Position numbers and translations under genes: made by a program. This document shows positions 57,464-64,000 of a stretch of DNA of 64,000 nucleotides, in pieces. Below the pieces are notes generated by a model. The model saw nothing but the letters and a program-made list of their open reading frames with translations. It was not told the DNA's origin and did no database searches. Origin of the DNA: Treponema bryantii (lineage in GTDB: Bacteria; Spirochaetota; Spirochaetia; Treponematales; Treponemataceae). Positions within the stretch are counted from its first letter, which is position 1. Each line of letters opens with the position of its first letter. The stretch spans positions 504,558 to 568,557 of the forward strand of contig NZ_FOFU01000001.1 of NCBI RefSeq assembly GCF_900111035.1, written 5' to 3'.

Positions 57464-57805
57464 TTACTGTTTTTTTGAATACTCGTATAGTTTCTGCTCA
57501 AGGTCGTAGACAGAGTTTACGCAAATTGCAAATCCGTTATTTTTATTTATTTTATCCAAGAACTCTTTTTGTTCTTCAGAAAGTTTTCCTCCTTTTTCTC
57601 TTTTACATTCGACAGCCAAGAATTGTCCATTCGGCAATATTCCCAAAATATCAGAACTACCTTTAAGACCGAATCTAATAAACCTGTTCCCAAGTTTTGC
57701 ACAGCCGACATTATTTCGCCAAACAAAAAAACCTTGAAGTCTAAGATATTCCAAACAGTCTTTAAGTACTCCGTTTTCTAATCCTTCATTTTCGCTTATA
57801 AACAC
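57464..57805 (-). CDS. VRR-NUC domain nuclease
   Basis: 113 residues. RNNVGCAKLGNRFIRFGLKGSSDILGILPNGQFLAVECKREKGGKLSEEQKEFLDK is the VRR-NUC core with the D...ExK catalytic residues. Stand-alone VRR-NUC proteins are Holliday-junction or branched DNA nucleases. Overlaps the HTH gene by 10 nt. Confidence 0.85.
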   Translation of the reverse strand: MFISENEGLENGVLKDCLEYLRLQGFFVWRNNVGCAKLGNRFIRFGLKGSSDILGILPNGQFLAVECKREKGGKLSEEQKEFLDKINKNNGFAICVNSVYDLEQKLYEYSKKQ

Positions 57806-58074
57806 CTCTTATCATCAAGATTTTCGAGCTCTTTACTGCTTATATATTTCAATGCCCCTTTATGAACACAATGAAGTTTTCCACTGTTTATAAAGCGATA
57901 GATTGTTGTTACAGAAAGCCCAGATTTTTGAGAGGCTTTTGCCACGCTAATCAGATCCCACTCTTTTTCATTTGCTGAAATTAAAGACTGAACAAGTTCT
58001 TCCTGTCGTTTCTGTGCATCAGATATAATCCTCTTTTGCTCTGACAGTTCCTTGATTATTTCTTCGACGGGCAT
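57796..58074 (-). CDS. Helix-turn-helix protein, excisionase-like
   Basis: 92 residues. N-terminal coiled coil and a MerR/excisionase-type domain (LISVAKASQKSGLSVTTIYRFINSGKLHCVHKGALKYISSKEL). May control early genes or act in excision. No integrase is visible in the window. Confidence 0.65.
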   Translation of the reverse strand: MPVEEIIKELSEQKRIISDAQKRQEELVQSLISANEKEWDLISVAKASQKSGLSVTTIYRFINSGKLHCVHKGALKYISSKELENLDDKRCL

Positions 58075-58190
58075 TTACTCTCTCCTTTCTTAAAAATACG
58101 GACAAGGATTTCTGCCAATTCAGAATCTCCAACAACTGCAAACTTTACTGAATCACTGAACATTTTTTCTGTAACTTTTGGCTCATTCAT
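58056..58190 (-). CDS. 44-residue protein, first early gene
   Basis: MNEPKVTEKMFSDSVKFAVVGDSELAEILVRIFKKGESKCPSKK; overlaps the HTH gene by 19 nt. Located right after the leader terminator, in the position of an early regulator (cro/cII-like). Function unknown. Confidence 0.55.
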   Translation of the reverse strand: MNEPKVTEKMFSDSVKFAVVGDSELAEILVRIFKKGESKCPSKK

Positions 58191-58199
58191 ATCTCACCT

Positions 58200-58234
58200 A
58201 AAAAAAAGCCCCCAGAGTGCTCGATTCTCTGGGG
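58200..58234 (-). terminator. Terminator between early promoter and first gene
   Basis: CCCCAGAG/CTCTGGGG 8-bp stem (58210-58234), 9-nt loop, then GC and eight T on the minus strand (58207-58200). A strong terminator in the leader of the leftward early transcript suggests antitermination or attenuation, or a short RNA product. Confidence 0.85.
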
Positions 58235-58283
58235 TTGAAAAATATCACCTAAAATGTGGTGAAAGAACCGAGCAAACTTTCAC

Positions 58284-58368
58284 AACACTTTACAAATGCA
58301 ATTAACAATTGCTTACTCTTTGAGAATAAAATAAGATTTAATATTTGTAAAGTGTTTTATTAACAATT
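58284..58368. promoter_or_regulatory. CI-type operator region
   Basis: AACACTTTACAAAT (58284-58297) and its inverse ATTTGTAAAGTGTT (58343-58356) flank a 45-bp centre. ATTAACAATT occurs at 58301-58310 and 58359-58368. The repeats overlap the leftward promoter, as in lambdoid OR. Confidence 0.7.
58323..58351 (-). promoter_or_regulatory. Leftward early promoter (PR-type)
   Basis: TTTACA at 58351-58346, 17-nt spacer, TATTCT at 58328-58323, on the minus strand inside the inverted repeat. Transcripts would start near 58316 and meet the terminator at 58.2 kb. Confidence 0.6.
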
Positions 58369-58379
58369 ACTAAATATTT

Positions 58380-58408
58380 TTTGCTTTTTTGCCGATAATG
58401 TGTATAAT
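58380..58408 (+). promoter_or_regulatory. Promoter of the CI-like gene
   Basis: TATAAT at 58403-58408 with a weak -35 TTGCTT (58381-58386) 16 nt upstream. GGAAGGAG precedes the ATG at 58437. Confidence 0.65.
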
Positions 58409-58436
58409 ACTTACTCGGTGGGCGGAAGGAGCATTT

Positions 58437-59057
58437 ATGACATTTTGGGAACGTGTCGAACAAGCCCTTGAACAAAACAACATTACAGAAGCAGAATTGA
58501 GCCGAAGAATAGGCGTATCTCAAGCGGGAATTACAGGTTGGAAACAGCGCGGTTCTATCCCTAGGGCTGACGTTGCTATTAAAACTGCAGAGGTTCTGAA
58601 TACATCAGTTGATTACCTTGTAAATGGTTCTCTTGATACAATGCACATCAAAAAGTCAAACACTTTTCTTGTGCCAATTCTAAATCAAGAGTTATCAGCA
58701 GGTAAAGGTGAGTTATTGCCTGAAGATGACATCGCTAACGGGTTAGTTCCGATTCCATACAGACTACATAAGGAGTTCGGAAATAATTTGGCTGCGCTGC
58801 ACGTACACGGTGATTCAATGAAACCAACTTTGAATGACGGTGATATGATTGTTTGTGATTCTTTGGGTTGGGATAATTCAGACGGCATTTATGCAATAAG
58901 AATGAACGGCAGTGGTTTTGTAAAACGCATACAAGTTGTAGGACAAAAAATATTGGTTATATCAGATAATCCAAAATATAAGACGTTTGAAGAATCTGTT
59001 AATTCAGATGCTATTCAAATTATTGGAAAAGTAAGATTAGTGATACAAGCATTATAG
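58437..59057 (+). CDS. CI-like phage repressor with S24 peptidase domain
   Basis: 206 residues from MTFWERVEQALEQ. Residues 15-65 form an XRE HTH (ITEAELSRRIGVSQAGITGWKQRGSIPRADVAIKTAEVLNTSVDYLV). The S24 domain has Ser in VHGDSMKPTL and Lys in FVKRIQVV, and ELSAGKG may hold the Ala-Gly cleavage site. It should undergo RecA-induced self-cleavage. Divergent from the leftward early promoter, as in lambdoid phages. The upstream ATG at 58389 lies before the promoter and is not used. Confidence 0.9.
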   Translation: MTFWERVEQALEQNNITEAELSRRIGVSQAGITGWKQRGSIPRADVAIKTAEVLNTSVDYLVNGSLDTMHIKKSNTFLVPILNQELSAGKGELLPEDDIANGLVPIPYRLHKEFGNNLAALHVHGDSMKPTLNDGDMIVCDSLGWDNSDGIYAIRMNGSGFVKRIQVVGQKILVISDNPKYKTFEESVNSDAIQIIGKVRLVIQAL

Positions 59058-59086
59058 GCTCAACGAACGAAGTGAGTTGATATTGT

Positions 59087-59206
59087 TAACCTATCCTTTC
59101 CTTACCTATCCTTAACTGGGTTACACATTGGTATACCAAGTTTTTGCTTATTTTAACTAACCTATACTTACCTAACCTTAACTGGGTATACCGCTTGGTA
59201 TACCAA
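59087..59206. repeat. Two ~54-bp direct repeats with TTGGTATACCAA palindromes
   Basis: Two similar units (about 59087-59139 and 59153-59206) each run ...CCTTAACTGGGT...TTGGTATACCAA. The perfect 12-bp palindrome sits at 59128-59139 and 59195-59206. CCTATCCTT-like repeats precede it. Located between the CI and TerB_N genes, probably operators controlling the cargo gene. Confidence 0.7.
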
Positions 59207-59223
59207 CAATTTTAGGAGTTTTT

Positions 59224-60156
59224 ATGATTTATTCGGGATTTAGATTAAGAGAATCTGCGGTTGAAACAATCGATTGTACTGATTTGGCAGTAATAAAAGT
59301 TCCGACAACAGATGAGAGTGGAATCCAAGTTCAGAGTATACACTTTCACGAAGATTTAAGAGGATTAATTTGGTTTGCGGATAGCCCTGTAAAAAACATA
59401 GACCCTAAACAGTTTGTAAACAAAATTGAAACAGAATCGGTCACTTTGGAGTTTACAATCCCTGGCTATTTAGAGCCGAGTATGATTTTCACAAGTGAGC
59501 CTGTCGAGTTCTCCGATTCTGCAGACGAACCTTTATTAGATGTAATGTATTATGACTTAGACCCACAACAAAAAGGCGAATACTTAAAGTTTCTTCAAAA
59601 TCCATATGAGCATACAGACATAAGTTATCTGATGTTGCTTTATCACGGACTTGAAAGACATCTTTGGGAAGGGAATTGGCGGAAGGCTGTAAATGTCATT
59701 CTTAAATTAAGATATTTTCATAAAGATAAAATATTCTTAGACCGTTCTTGTCGCGCTTTATTACTTACAGCTATAAAAAAAGATTGTGGTGAGATCGCAT
59801 TGGCGTTGATTGAACAGTCACACGGAACAAATATTCCGATTACAGAATATTTTCTTTGTGCATCAAGTTTTAATCTGCATATAACAAGTACAGAAATAGT
59901 TCGCTATGCGTCTTGGTTTGGAGTAGATTCAAAATTAAACAGAAATAAGATAACTGAAAATATTAAAAAACTTGTAGGAAGAGAGTATCTGCTTGTTTCT
60001 GATGTTCTCTCTGATGAATATATTCAGAATATGCCACTAAATCTTGTAAAGATATTTGATAACACATCATTACGAGATGCGGTCTGTTCAATTCCGTTAT
60101 TTAATCAAGATTATAAAATGAGAAATATTATACAAAGCCTGTGTGAGCAAATGTGA
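59224..60156 (+). CDS. TerB_N-like protein, prophage cargo
   Basis: 310 residues. YYDLDPQQKGEYLKFLQNPYEHTDISYLMLLYHGLERHLWEGNWRKAVNVILKLRYFH (about residues 115-180) follows the TerB_N pattern (LTP-QR--YL-WL-----YVFLY-YGLERRL). TerB_N/TerB_C proteins belong to tellurium-resistance-related stress and defence systems. It lies beside cI on the lysogenic strand, the usual place for prophage defence genes. ATG follows AGGAG by 5 nt. No partner gene is recognisable. Confidence 0.7.
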   Translation: MIYSGFRLRESAVETIDCTDLAVIKVPTTDESGIQVQSIHFHEDLRGLIWFADSPVKNIDPKQFVNKIETESVTLEFTIPGYLEPSMIFTSEPVEFSDSADEPLLDVMYYDLDPQQKGEYLKFLQNPYEHTDISYLMLLYHGLERHLWEGNWRKAVNVILKLRYFHKDKIFLDRSCRALLLTAIKKDCGEIALALIEQSHGTNIPITEYFLCASSFNLHITSTEIVRYASWFGVDSKLNRNKITENIKKLVGREYLLVSDVLSDEYIQNMPLNLVKIFDNTSLRDAVCSIPLFNQDYKMRNIIQSLCEQM

Positions 60157-60272
60157 TAGCAATTAAAGGCTACTCATTCATTTTTACAGATAACCATAGA
60201 TAATTTTCTTGACAAAATGATTATCTACACTTATAGTACATTCTGCTATCTGTGTAGTTGTTTTTCACACAC
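60157..60272. other. Phage-host junction interval
   Basis: AT-rich, 116 bp. Contains ATAACCATAGATAATTTTC and a second ATAAT run, but no clear att core, tRNA or integrase. A direct repeat with the left phage end cannot be tested because that end is outside the window. Confidence 0.4.
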
Positions 60273-61007
60273 TTAAATCTTGTAGCAATTCAAGTCTCCT
60301 CTCGGGTACTCAAAAGAGATTTTAGTTGCAGAAAACAAAAGGTTTTCTGCTTTTTTTTTGTCTGAATTATACAGCTGGTCTCCGATAACCGGATAGCCTG
60401 CCCAGGCTAAATGACAGCGAACCTGATGGCGATAGCCTTCGGTGATTTCGCAGATGGCTCTGGCGCGTGTATCAGAAAGTTTTGAGATTTCAATTTTTGT
60501 TGTATAGAGTTTAGATTTTCCAAGTTTTGATAGGGCTGCTTTTCCTGATTTTTCTGTTACAGGACGTACTTCTTTTCTGCCTTCTCCGTATGGACGGAAA
60601 TATGAAGTTGCGGTGATAAGTGATTCAGATGTATCAGTTTTTTCTGAAGGGATATCTGGTGGAAATCCCCCTAACCTTTCTGCGTTGTCTTTTATTATAT
60701 CACATTCTGCAGAATAGGTTTTGATAAAGCGGCCGGCCTGCTGTTCGGAAATCAGAAAATCATAACATTCCTGAGAAGCCGCAATAACCATAAGCCCGTT
60801 TGTAGCCGTATCGAGGCGGTGCAAAAGCCCGTACTCAATTGCCTTTTTACCGCAAACTGTCTTAATCTCCGGAAACATCGCAATCGCCTGGGACAGCGCG
60901 TTCTGAGTATCTTCAGAGTTCAGCGGAGCTGACGGCAAACCTTTTGGTTTGTAAATTATGAGAAACGGTTTTTCGGCTGTCGGTTTGTGTATGATTTCTA
61001 TGTTCAT
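60273..61007 (-). CDS. RluA-family pseudouridine synthase
   Basis: 244 residues. HRLD motif in GLLHRLDTATNGLMVIA (about residue 65) and the C-terminal GYRHQVRCHLAWAGYPVIGD confirm the family, which isomerises uridine in rRNA or tRNA. Smaller than typical RluD and without an S4 domain. Overlaps the next host gene by 4 nt. Confidence 0.85.
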   Translation of the reverse strand: MNIEIIHKPTAEKPFLIIYKPKGLPSAPLNSEDTQNALSQAIAMFPEIKTVCGKKAIEYGLLHRLDTATNGLMVIAASQECYDFLISEQQAGRFIKTYSAECDIIKDNAERLGGFPPDIPSEKTDTSESLITATSYFRPYGEGRKEVRPVTEKSGKAALSKLGKSKLYTTKIEISKLSDTRARAICEITEGYRHQVRCHLAWAGYPVIGDQLYNSDKKKAENLLFSATKISFEYPRGDLNCYKI

Positions 61008-62068
61008 TTTTTAACAGATTGCTTCGCTTCGCTCGCAATGACGGTGCGGTTGCTGGCAAGGACGGTGCGGTTGCTCGCAATGACGGTGCGATCAAACATC
61101 TTCCGAAGCTTCTTTTCAATTTCGATAAAGCGCGATGGCGTTGGTGTGCGGAATGTATGGTAATCACAGGGAACAGCCGCCTCTCCGGCCTTACCCGCGC
61201 CAGGCAGTTTAATTTTCAACTGAACTGAATGCAGCATAAGTGTTGCATTCGGGAATTTTGAATCCGGTTTGTTGTAAACACCGTCTCCAAGAATCGGGCA
61301 GCCAAGATATTTCATATGTACACGAATTTGATGAGTACGGCCAGTCTTAAGGCGGATACGCATAAGAGAATAATTACCGTAGCAGGCAATGCAGTGGTAC
61401 AAGGTTCGTGCGAACTTACCATCTTCTGTATCTGTAACAGCTTTAAAGCGGTGGCGGTTTTTAGGATCGCGGATAATTTGAGTTCGGATGTCTCCTGTTC
61501 GTGCAGGAGGTCTTCCACAGCAGATGCAGATATATTCTTTTTGAAGAGATTTGTCTTTAAACTGCTTTTGTAAGAACTCTTCGCTATCACGGTTTTTAGC
61601 GGTGATAATAATTCCAGAGGTTTCCTTATCGAGACGGTGAACAATGCCAGGGCGGCGGCGCTCAAGAATCTCTGCAGCGCTTCCTTCCTTAAGCTGTTCA
61701 ACAGACTGGCGGCCCCAGTGATACAAAAGCGCGTTTACGAGAGTTCCAGTCCAGTTTCCGCAGGCTGGATGAGTTACCATTCCCTGTGCTTTATTAACGA
61801 CCGTAACATTATCATCTTCATAAAGAATCTCAAGCGGAATATTTTCTGGATCTATGTTATCAGGGATGTTGTCTTCCCATTGTATGTCTATCTGGTCGCC
61901 TGCTTTTACCTTTTGTGAAAGCTTAACTTTTTTTCCGTTTACAAGAATTTCAGTCACACCGCTTTTCAGTTTTGAGCGGTTCATACCGTTTGGGAGTGAT
62001 GCTATGAATTTATCGAGACGTTGCTGTTCAGGAAAATCCTGTGGAACTTTTGCACTGAAAAAAGGCAT
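61004..62068 (-). CDS. RluD-type 23S rRNA pseudouridine synthase
   Basis: 354 residues. N-terminal S4 domain (QRLDKFIASLPNGMNRSKLKSGVTEILVNGKKV), catalytic HRLD in PGIVHRLDKETSGIIITAK, and RTHQIRVHMKYLGCPILGD. The last 30 residues repeat ASNRTV three times and end ASEAKQSVKK, derived from a dispersed repeat inserted in the 3' end. Host housekeeping gene. Confidence 0.88.
   Translation of the reverse strand: MPFFSAKVPQDFPEQQRLDKFIASLPNGMNRSKLKSGVTEILVNGKKVKLSQKVKAGDQIDIQWEDNIPDNIDPENIPLEILYEDDNVTVVNKAQGMVTHPACGNWTGTLVNALLYHWGRQSVEQLKEGSAAEILERRRPGIVHRLDKETSGIIITAKNRDSEEFLQKQFKDKSLQKEYICICCGRPPARTGDIRTQIIRDPKNRHRFKAVTDTEDGKFARTLYHCIACYGNYSLMRIRLKTGRTHQIRVHMKYLGCPILGDGVYNKPDSKFPNATLMLHSVQLKIKLPGAGKAGEAAVPCDYHTFRTPTPSRFIEIEKKLRKMFDRTVIASNRTVLASNRTVIASEAKQSVKK
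61017..61092. repeat. Dispersed 21-bp repeat in the RluD C-terminus
   Basis: Three copies of a ~21-bp unit (CTCGCAATGACGGTGCGGTTG and close variants) preceded by ATTGCTTCGCTTCGCTCGCAATGACGG, a sequence type common as an interspersed repeat in bacterial chromosomes (encoding SEAKQS). It marks chromosomal rather than phage DNA. Confidence 0.6.
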
Positions 62069-62574
62069 TATTCTTCAATCTCCACAACATCATCAGAATC
62101 ATCATTTCTAAAATCAGAAGGCATAGGAATTACCTGTGCATCTTCATCTTCAGAAATAGGAACAACAGCTATATCATCATAATTTACCTGTTGCTTTTTC
62201 TTCTTTGAATTTCTTCTTACAATCTGAACAATTAAATCTGTTAAGCCAATACCAACACAGATTCCAAGTGAAGTAAGAATAATTCCTTTCTGTTCATCTT
62301 TGGAAAAAGAAGAACTTGAGAAAATATCTGGTTTGTATTCTTCTGCAAAATCATTTTTAGCATATCGATAGGTTGAATAAGCAAGGGTCGCATCAAGAGT
62401 TACAAAAGGAAGTGCACCTATAGTAATGATCTCAAACCGGCGGATATCCTTTAAGGTCTGAGGAAGTTCATCATCTTCATATGGTTTTGGAGTAGTATCT
62501 TCTGAAAATACAGGTAAAGCTGTATTCAAAAGTAAAGAGAAAATCAGAATTTTTGCTATAAGCTTTTTTTTCAT
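62068..62574 (-). CDS. Exported or inner-membrane protein
   Basis: 168 residues. Signal peptide (MKKKLIAKILIFSLLLNTALPVFSED), a further hydrophobic segment near residues 102-120, a basic stretch (RRNSKKKKQQ) and an acidic tail. No domain recognised. In the host operon with yggS and rluD. Confidence 0.65.
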   Translation of the reverse strand: MKKKLIAKILIFSLLLNTALPVFSEDTTPKPYEDDELPQTLKDIRRFEIITIGALPFVTLDATLAYSTYRYAKNDFAEEYKPDIFSSSSFSKDEQKGIILTSLGICVGIGLTDLIVQIVRRNSKKKKQQVNYDDIAVVPISEDEDAQVIPMPSDFRNDDSDDVVEIEE

Positions 62575-63293
62575 GATTTACTGTAATCCCTTTCTCCAAA
62601 AATTGCAGTACCAACTCTAACAAGTGTTGATCCTTCTTCTATTGCAATTTCAAAATCGCCAGACATTCCCATTGAAAGTTCTGTAAGTGAAAGACTTTGA
62701 TAATCCTTACGCAGGCGTTCAGAAAGCTCTCTTAATGTTATAAAAGATTTTCTGATTAAAGCTTCATCCTCTGTAAAAGGAGCCATTGTCATAAATCCCT
62801 TGGGAATTACATGCGGGAAATCTCCATTGATGATTGCTTCTATTGATTCACGAAGTGCTTTTTCTGTTGTATAGCCGGATTTTGATTCTTCTCCAGTATG
62901 ATATTCAAAAAGAATTTCGATATTGCGGTTAAGCTTTGCGCACTGCTTTTCAATTTCTTTAAGCAGATCAATGCGGTCTACAGACTGAATACATGAAGCA
63001 AACTCAACTGCTTTTTTTACTTTGTTAGATTGAAGCTGTCCAATCATCTGAACTTTAATTTCCGGGTGTTGTGCAATAAGCGGAGGAAATTTTTCTGAAG
63101 CTTCCTGTACACGGTTTTCGCCGAATAATAACTGTCCGGCTTCAAAAGCTTCGACTACAGCTCCTGCAGGATGAAACTTACTGACGGCCATCAGTTTTAC
63201 AGCCCCCTGTGGACGTCCGGCCTTTGTTTCTGCCTGTTCTATTCTGTTTCTGATTTTTTCAAGATTATCTTTGATGCAAATTAGTTCACTCAT
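62571..63293 (-). CDS. YggS/PLPBP-family PLP-binding protein
   Basis: 240 residues. MAVSKFHP holds the PLP lysine; LFGENRVQEASEKF, MIGQLQSNKVKKAV and LSMGMSGDFEIAIEEGSTLVRVGTAIFGER are typical. Regulates vitamin B6 and amino-acid balance. Host gene, overlapping its neighbours by 4 nt. Confidence 0.92.
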   Translation of the reverse strand: MSELICIKDNLEKIRNRIEQAETKAGRPQGAVKLMAVSKFHPAGAVVEAFEAGQLLFGENRVQEASEKFPPLIAQHPEIKVQMIGQLQSNKVKKAVEFASCIQSVDRIDLLKEIEKQCAKLNRNIEILFEYHTGEESKSGYTTEKALRESIEAIINGDFPHVIPKGFMTMAPFTEDEALIRKSFITLRELSERLRKDYQSLSLTELSMGMSGDFEIAIEEGSTLVRVGTAIFGERDYSKS

Positions 63294-64000
63294 TTTTCAC
63301 CTTCGATTACATCTGAAAGTCTAAGAAGCTCATCGAGTGAAAGAACCTCAGCTCGTTTCATAATATCAATACCAGCTTTTTCAAGACAGCTTACGGCAAG
63401 GTCATTGTTTTTTAAGAACTGAGAAAGATTATTGCGGACTGTCTTACGGCGTGAACTGAAAAGTGCTCTCTGCATTTTTACAAACAACGCAGGATTTTTA
63501 CAGCAAGGGAAATCAGCCTTTTTAGTAAATACAACTGCACGTGAATCTACATTTGGTTTTGGCCAGAAGTTTCCGCCTGAAAGATCAAGTAAAGGTTTTA
63601 CATCATAAGCCCACTGGCACAAAGCAGAAAAAGATGAATAGTCTGCACTGCCCGGTTTTGCGCACATTCTCTGTGCAACTTCTTTTTGAACTGTAAATAC
63701 ACAGCGTTCAAAACGTACGTTATTTTCGATTGTATCTGCGATAATTGTTGCGGCAATATTGTATGGGAGATTTCCAAAGAAGCGGTCTGGCTGCCCTGCT
63801 TTTTCAAACTGTCCCTTCCAGGTTTTAAGGACATCTCCTTCTACAATATGGAATGTATTCTTTGCTGAATAGTCTTCAAAAAACTGACTGATAAGAGAAG
63901 CAAATCCGCGGTCGATTTCAAATACAGTAAGGTCAGATCCGCGTTCAAGAATTGTGTTTGTCATTGCACCAAGGCCAGGACCTACTTCCCAAACCTTGAT
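63290..64000 (-). CDS. rsmA: 16S rRNA dimethyladenosine transferase, 5' end outside window
   Basis: At least 237 codons visible. WEVGPGLGAM (SAM motif I), LTVFEIDRG, and catalytic FFGNLPYNIAATI identify KsgA/RsmA. The frame stays open to the right edge. It dimethylates two adenines near the 16S 3' end. Host housekeeping gene. Confidence 0.92.
   Translation of the reverse strand: MKVWEVGPGLGAMTNTILERGSDLTVFEIDRGFASLISQFFEDYSAKNTFHIVEGDVLKTWKGQFEKAGQPDRFFGNLPYNIAATIIADTIENNVRFERCVFTVQKEVAQRMCAKPGSADYSSFSALCQWAYDVKPLLDLSGGNFWPKPNVDSRAVVFTKKADFPCCKNPALFVKMQRALFSSRRKTVRNNLSQFLKNNDLAVSCLEKAGIDIMKRAEVLSLDELLRLSDVIEGEK

Noticed and set aside
1-60272. Integrase, CRISPR array, toxin-antitoxin pair or insertion sequence
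   Set aside because: None is recognisable. The HicB-like protein has no HicA partner and the repeats found are operators.

Overview
The window is about 60 kb of a temperate siphovirus (prophage) followed at the right end (about 60.2-64 kb) by ordinary chromosomal genes: two RluA-family pseudouridine synthases, a small envelope protein, a YggS-type PLP protein and the 3' part of rsmA/ksgA. The low GC content and this host gene set fit a Treponema-like spirochaete, but the host call is an inference. No integrase, tRNA insertion site or att core is visible, and the left end of the phage lies outside the window.

Nearly all phage genes are on the minus strand, so transcription runs right to left. 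From right to left: a lysogeny module on the plus strand (CI-like S24 repressor and a TerB_N-like cargo gene, 58.4-60.2 kb); early recombination genes (HTH protein, VRR-NUC nuclease, Bet/RecT, DUF1351, SSB, PcfK/PcfJ pair, NinG-like and NinB-like proteins, ThyX-like protein; 47.3-58.2 kb), with a structured RNA cluster at 53.2-53.5 kb; a second plus-strand repressor gene at 47.0 kb; a block of small early genes with two more SSB-like proteins (40.5-46.8 kb); a replication module (initiator with a probable ACG start, DnaC-like loader) and many small ORFs (32.2-40.2 kb); a MoxR-type ATPase with partner and a PD-(D/E)XK nuclease (27.3-32.1 kb); a DNA- or cell-modification cluster (two glycosyltransferase-like, three ParB-like, one PAPS-reductase-like and two methyltransferase genes; 21.5-27.2 kb); then the virion genes (terminase, portal, MuF-metalloprotease, scaffold, capsid, connectors, major tail protein, tail chaperones, tape measure, tail tip; 1-21.5 kb). 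Within the head module sit two unexpected cargo genes, a complete luxS and a Stealth-family sugar-phosphate transferase.

The main discovery candidate concerns translation initiation. Six late genes (portal, a 65-residue protein, major capsid, major tail, tape measure, tail tip) have no ATG, GTG or TTG at the expected place. In every one, an in-frame AGC codon lies 6-7 nt after a strong Shine-Dalgarno sequence, exactly where the start codon should be. One of them contains no methionine codon at all. In the same late operon, just after the major tail gene, is a tRNA gene with initiator-tRNA hallmarks (C1 with a mismatched base 72, G2-C71, C3-G70, A11-U24) whose anticodon is GCU, the exact complement of AGC. 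This looks like a private phage initiation system for virion genes.

Regulation is also unusually legible. The 14-bp palindrome TTCGCACGTGCGAA occurs six times, always beside a promoter. In three cases it abuts the upstream side of the -35 box (positions 13473, 27295, 40439). In three it lies in the leader downstream of near-consensus early promoters (32071, 46843, 57349). One regulator could therefore act as activator at one set and repressor at the other. Several promoters feed directly into terminator-like hairpins, and one promoter is embedded in a terminator so that its own transcript should escape it. The tail chaperone genes carry a -1 frameshift signal, T TTT TTA followed after 7 nt by a 10-bp stem.
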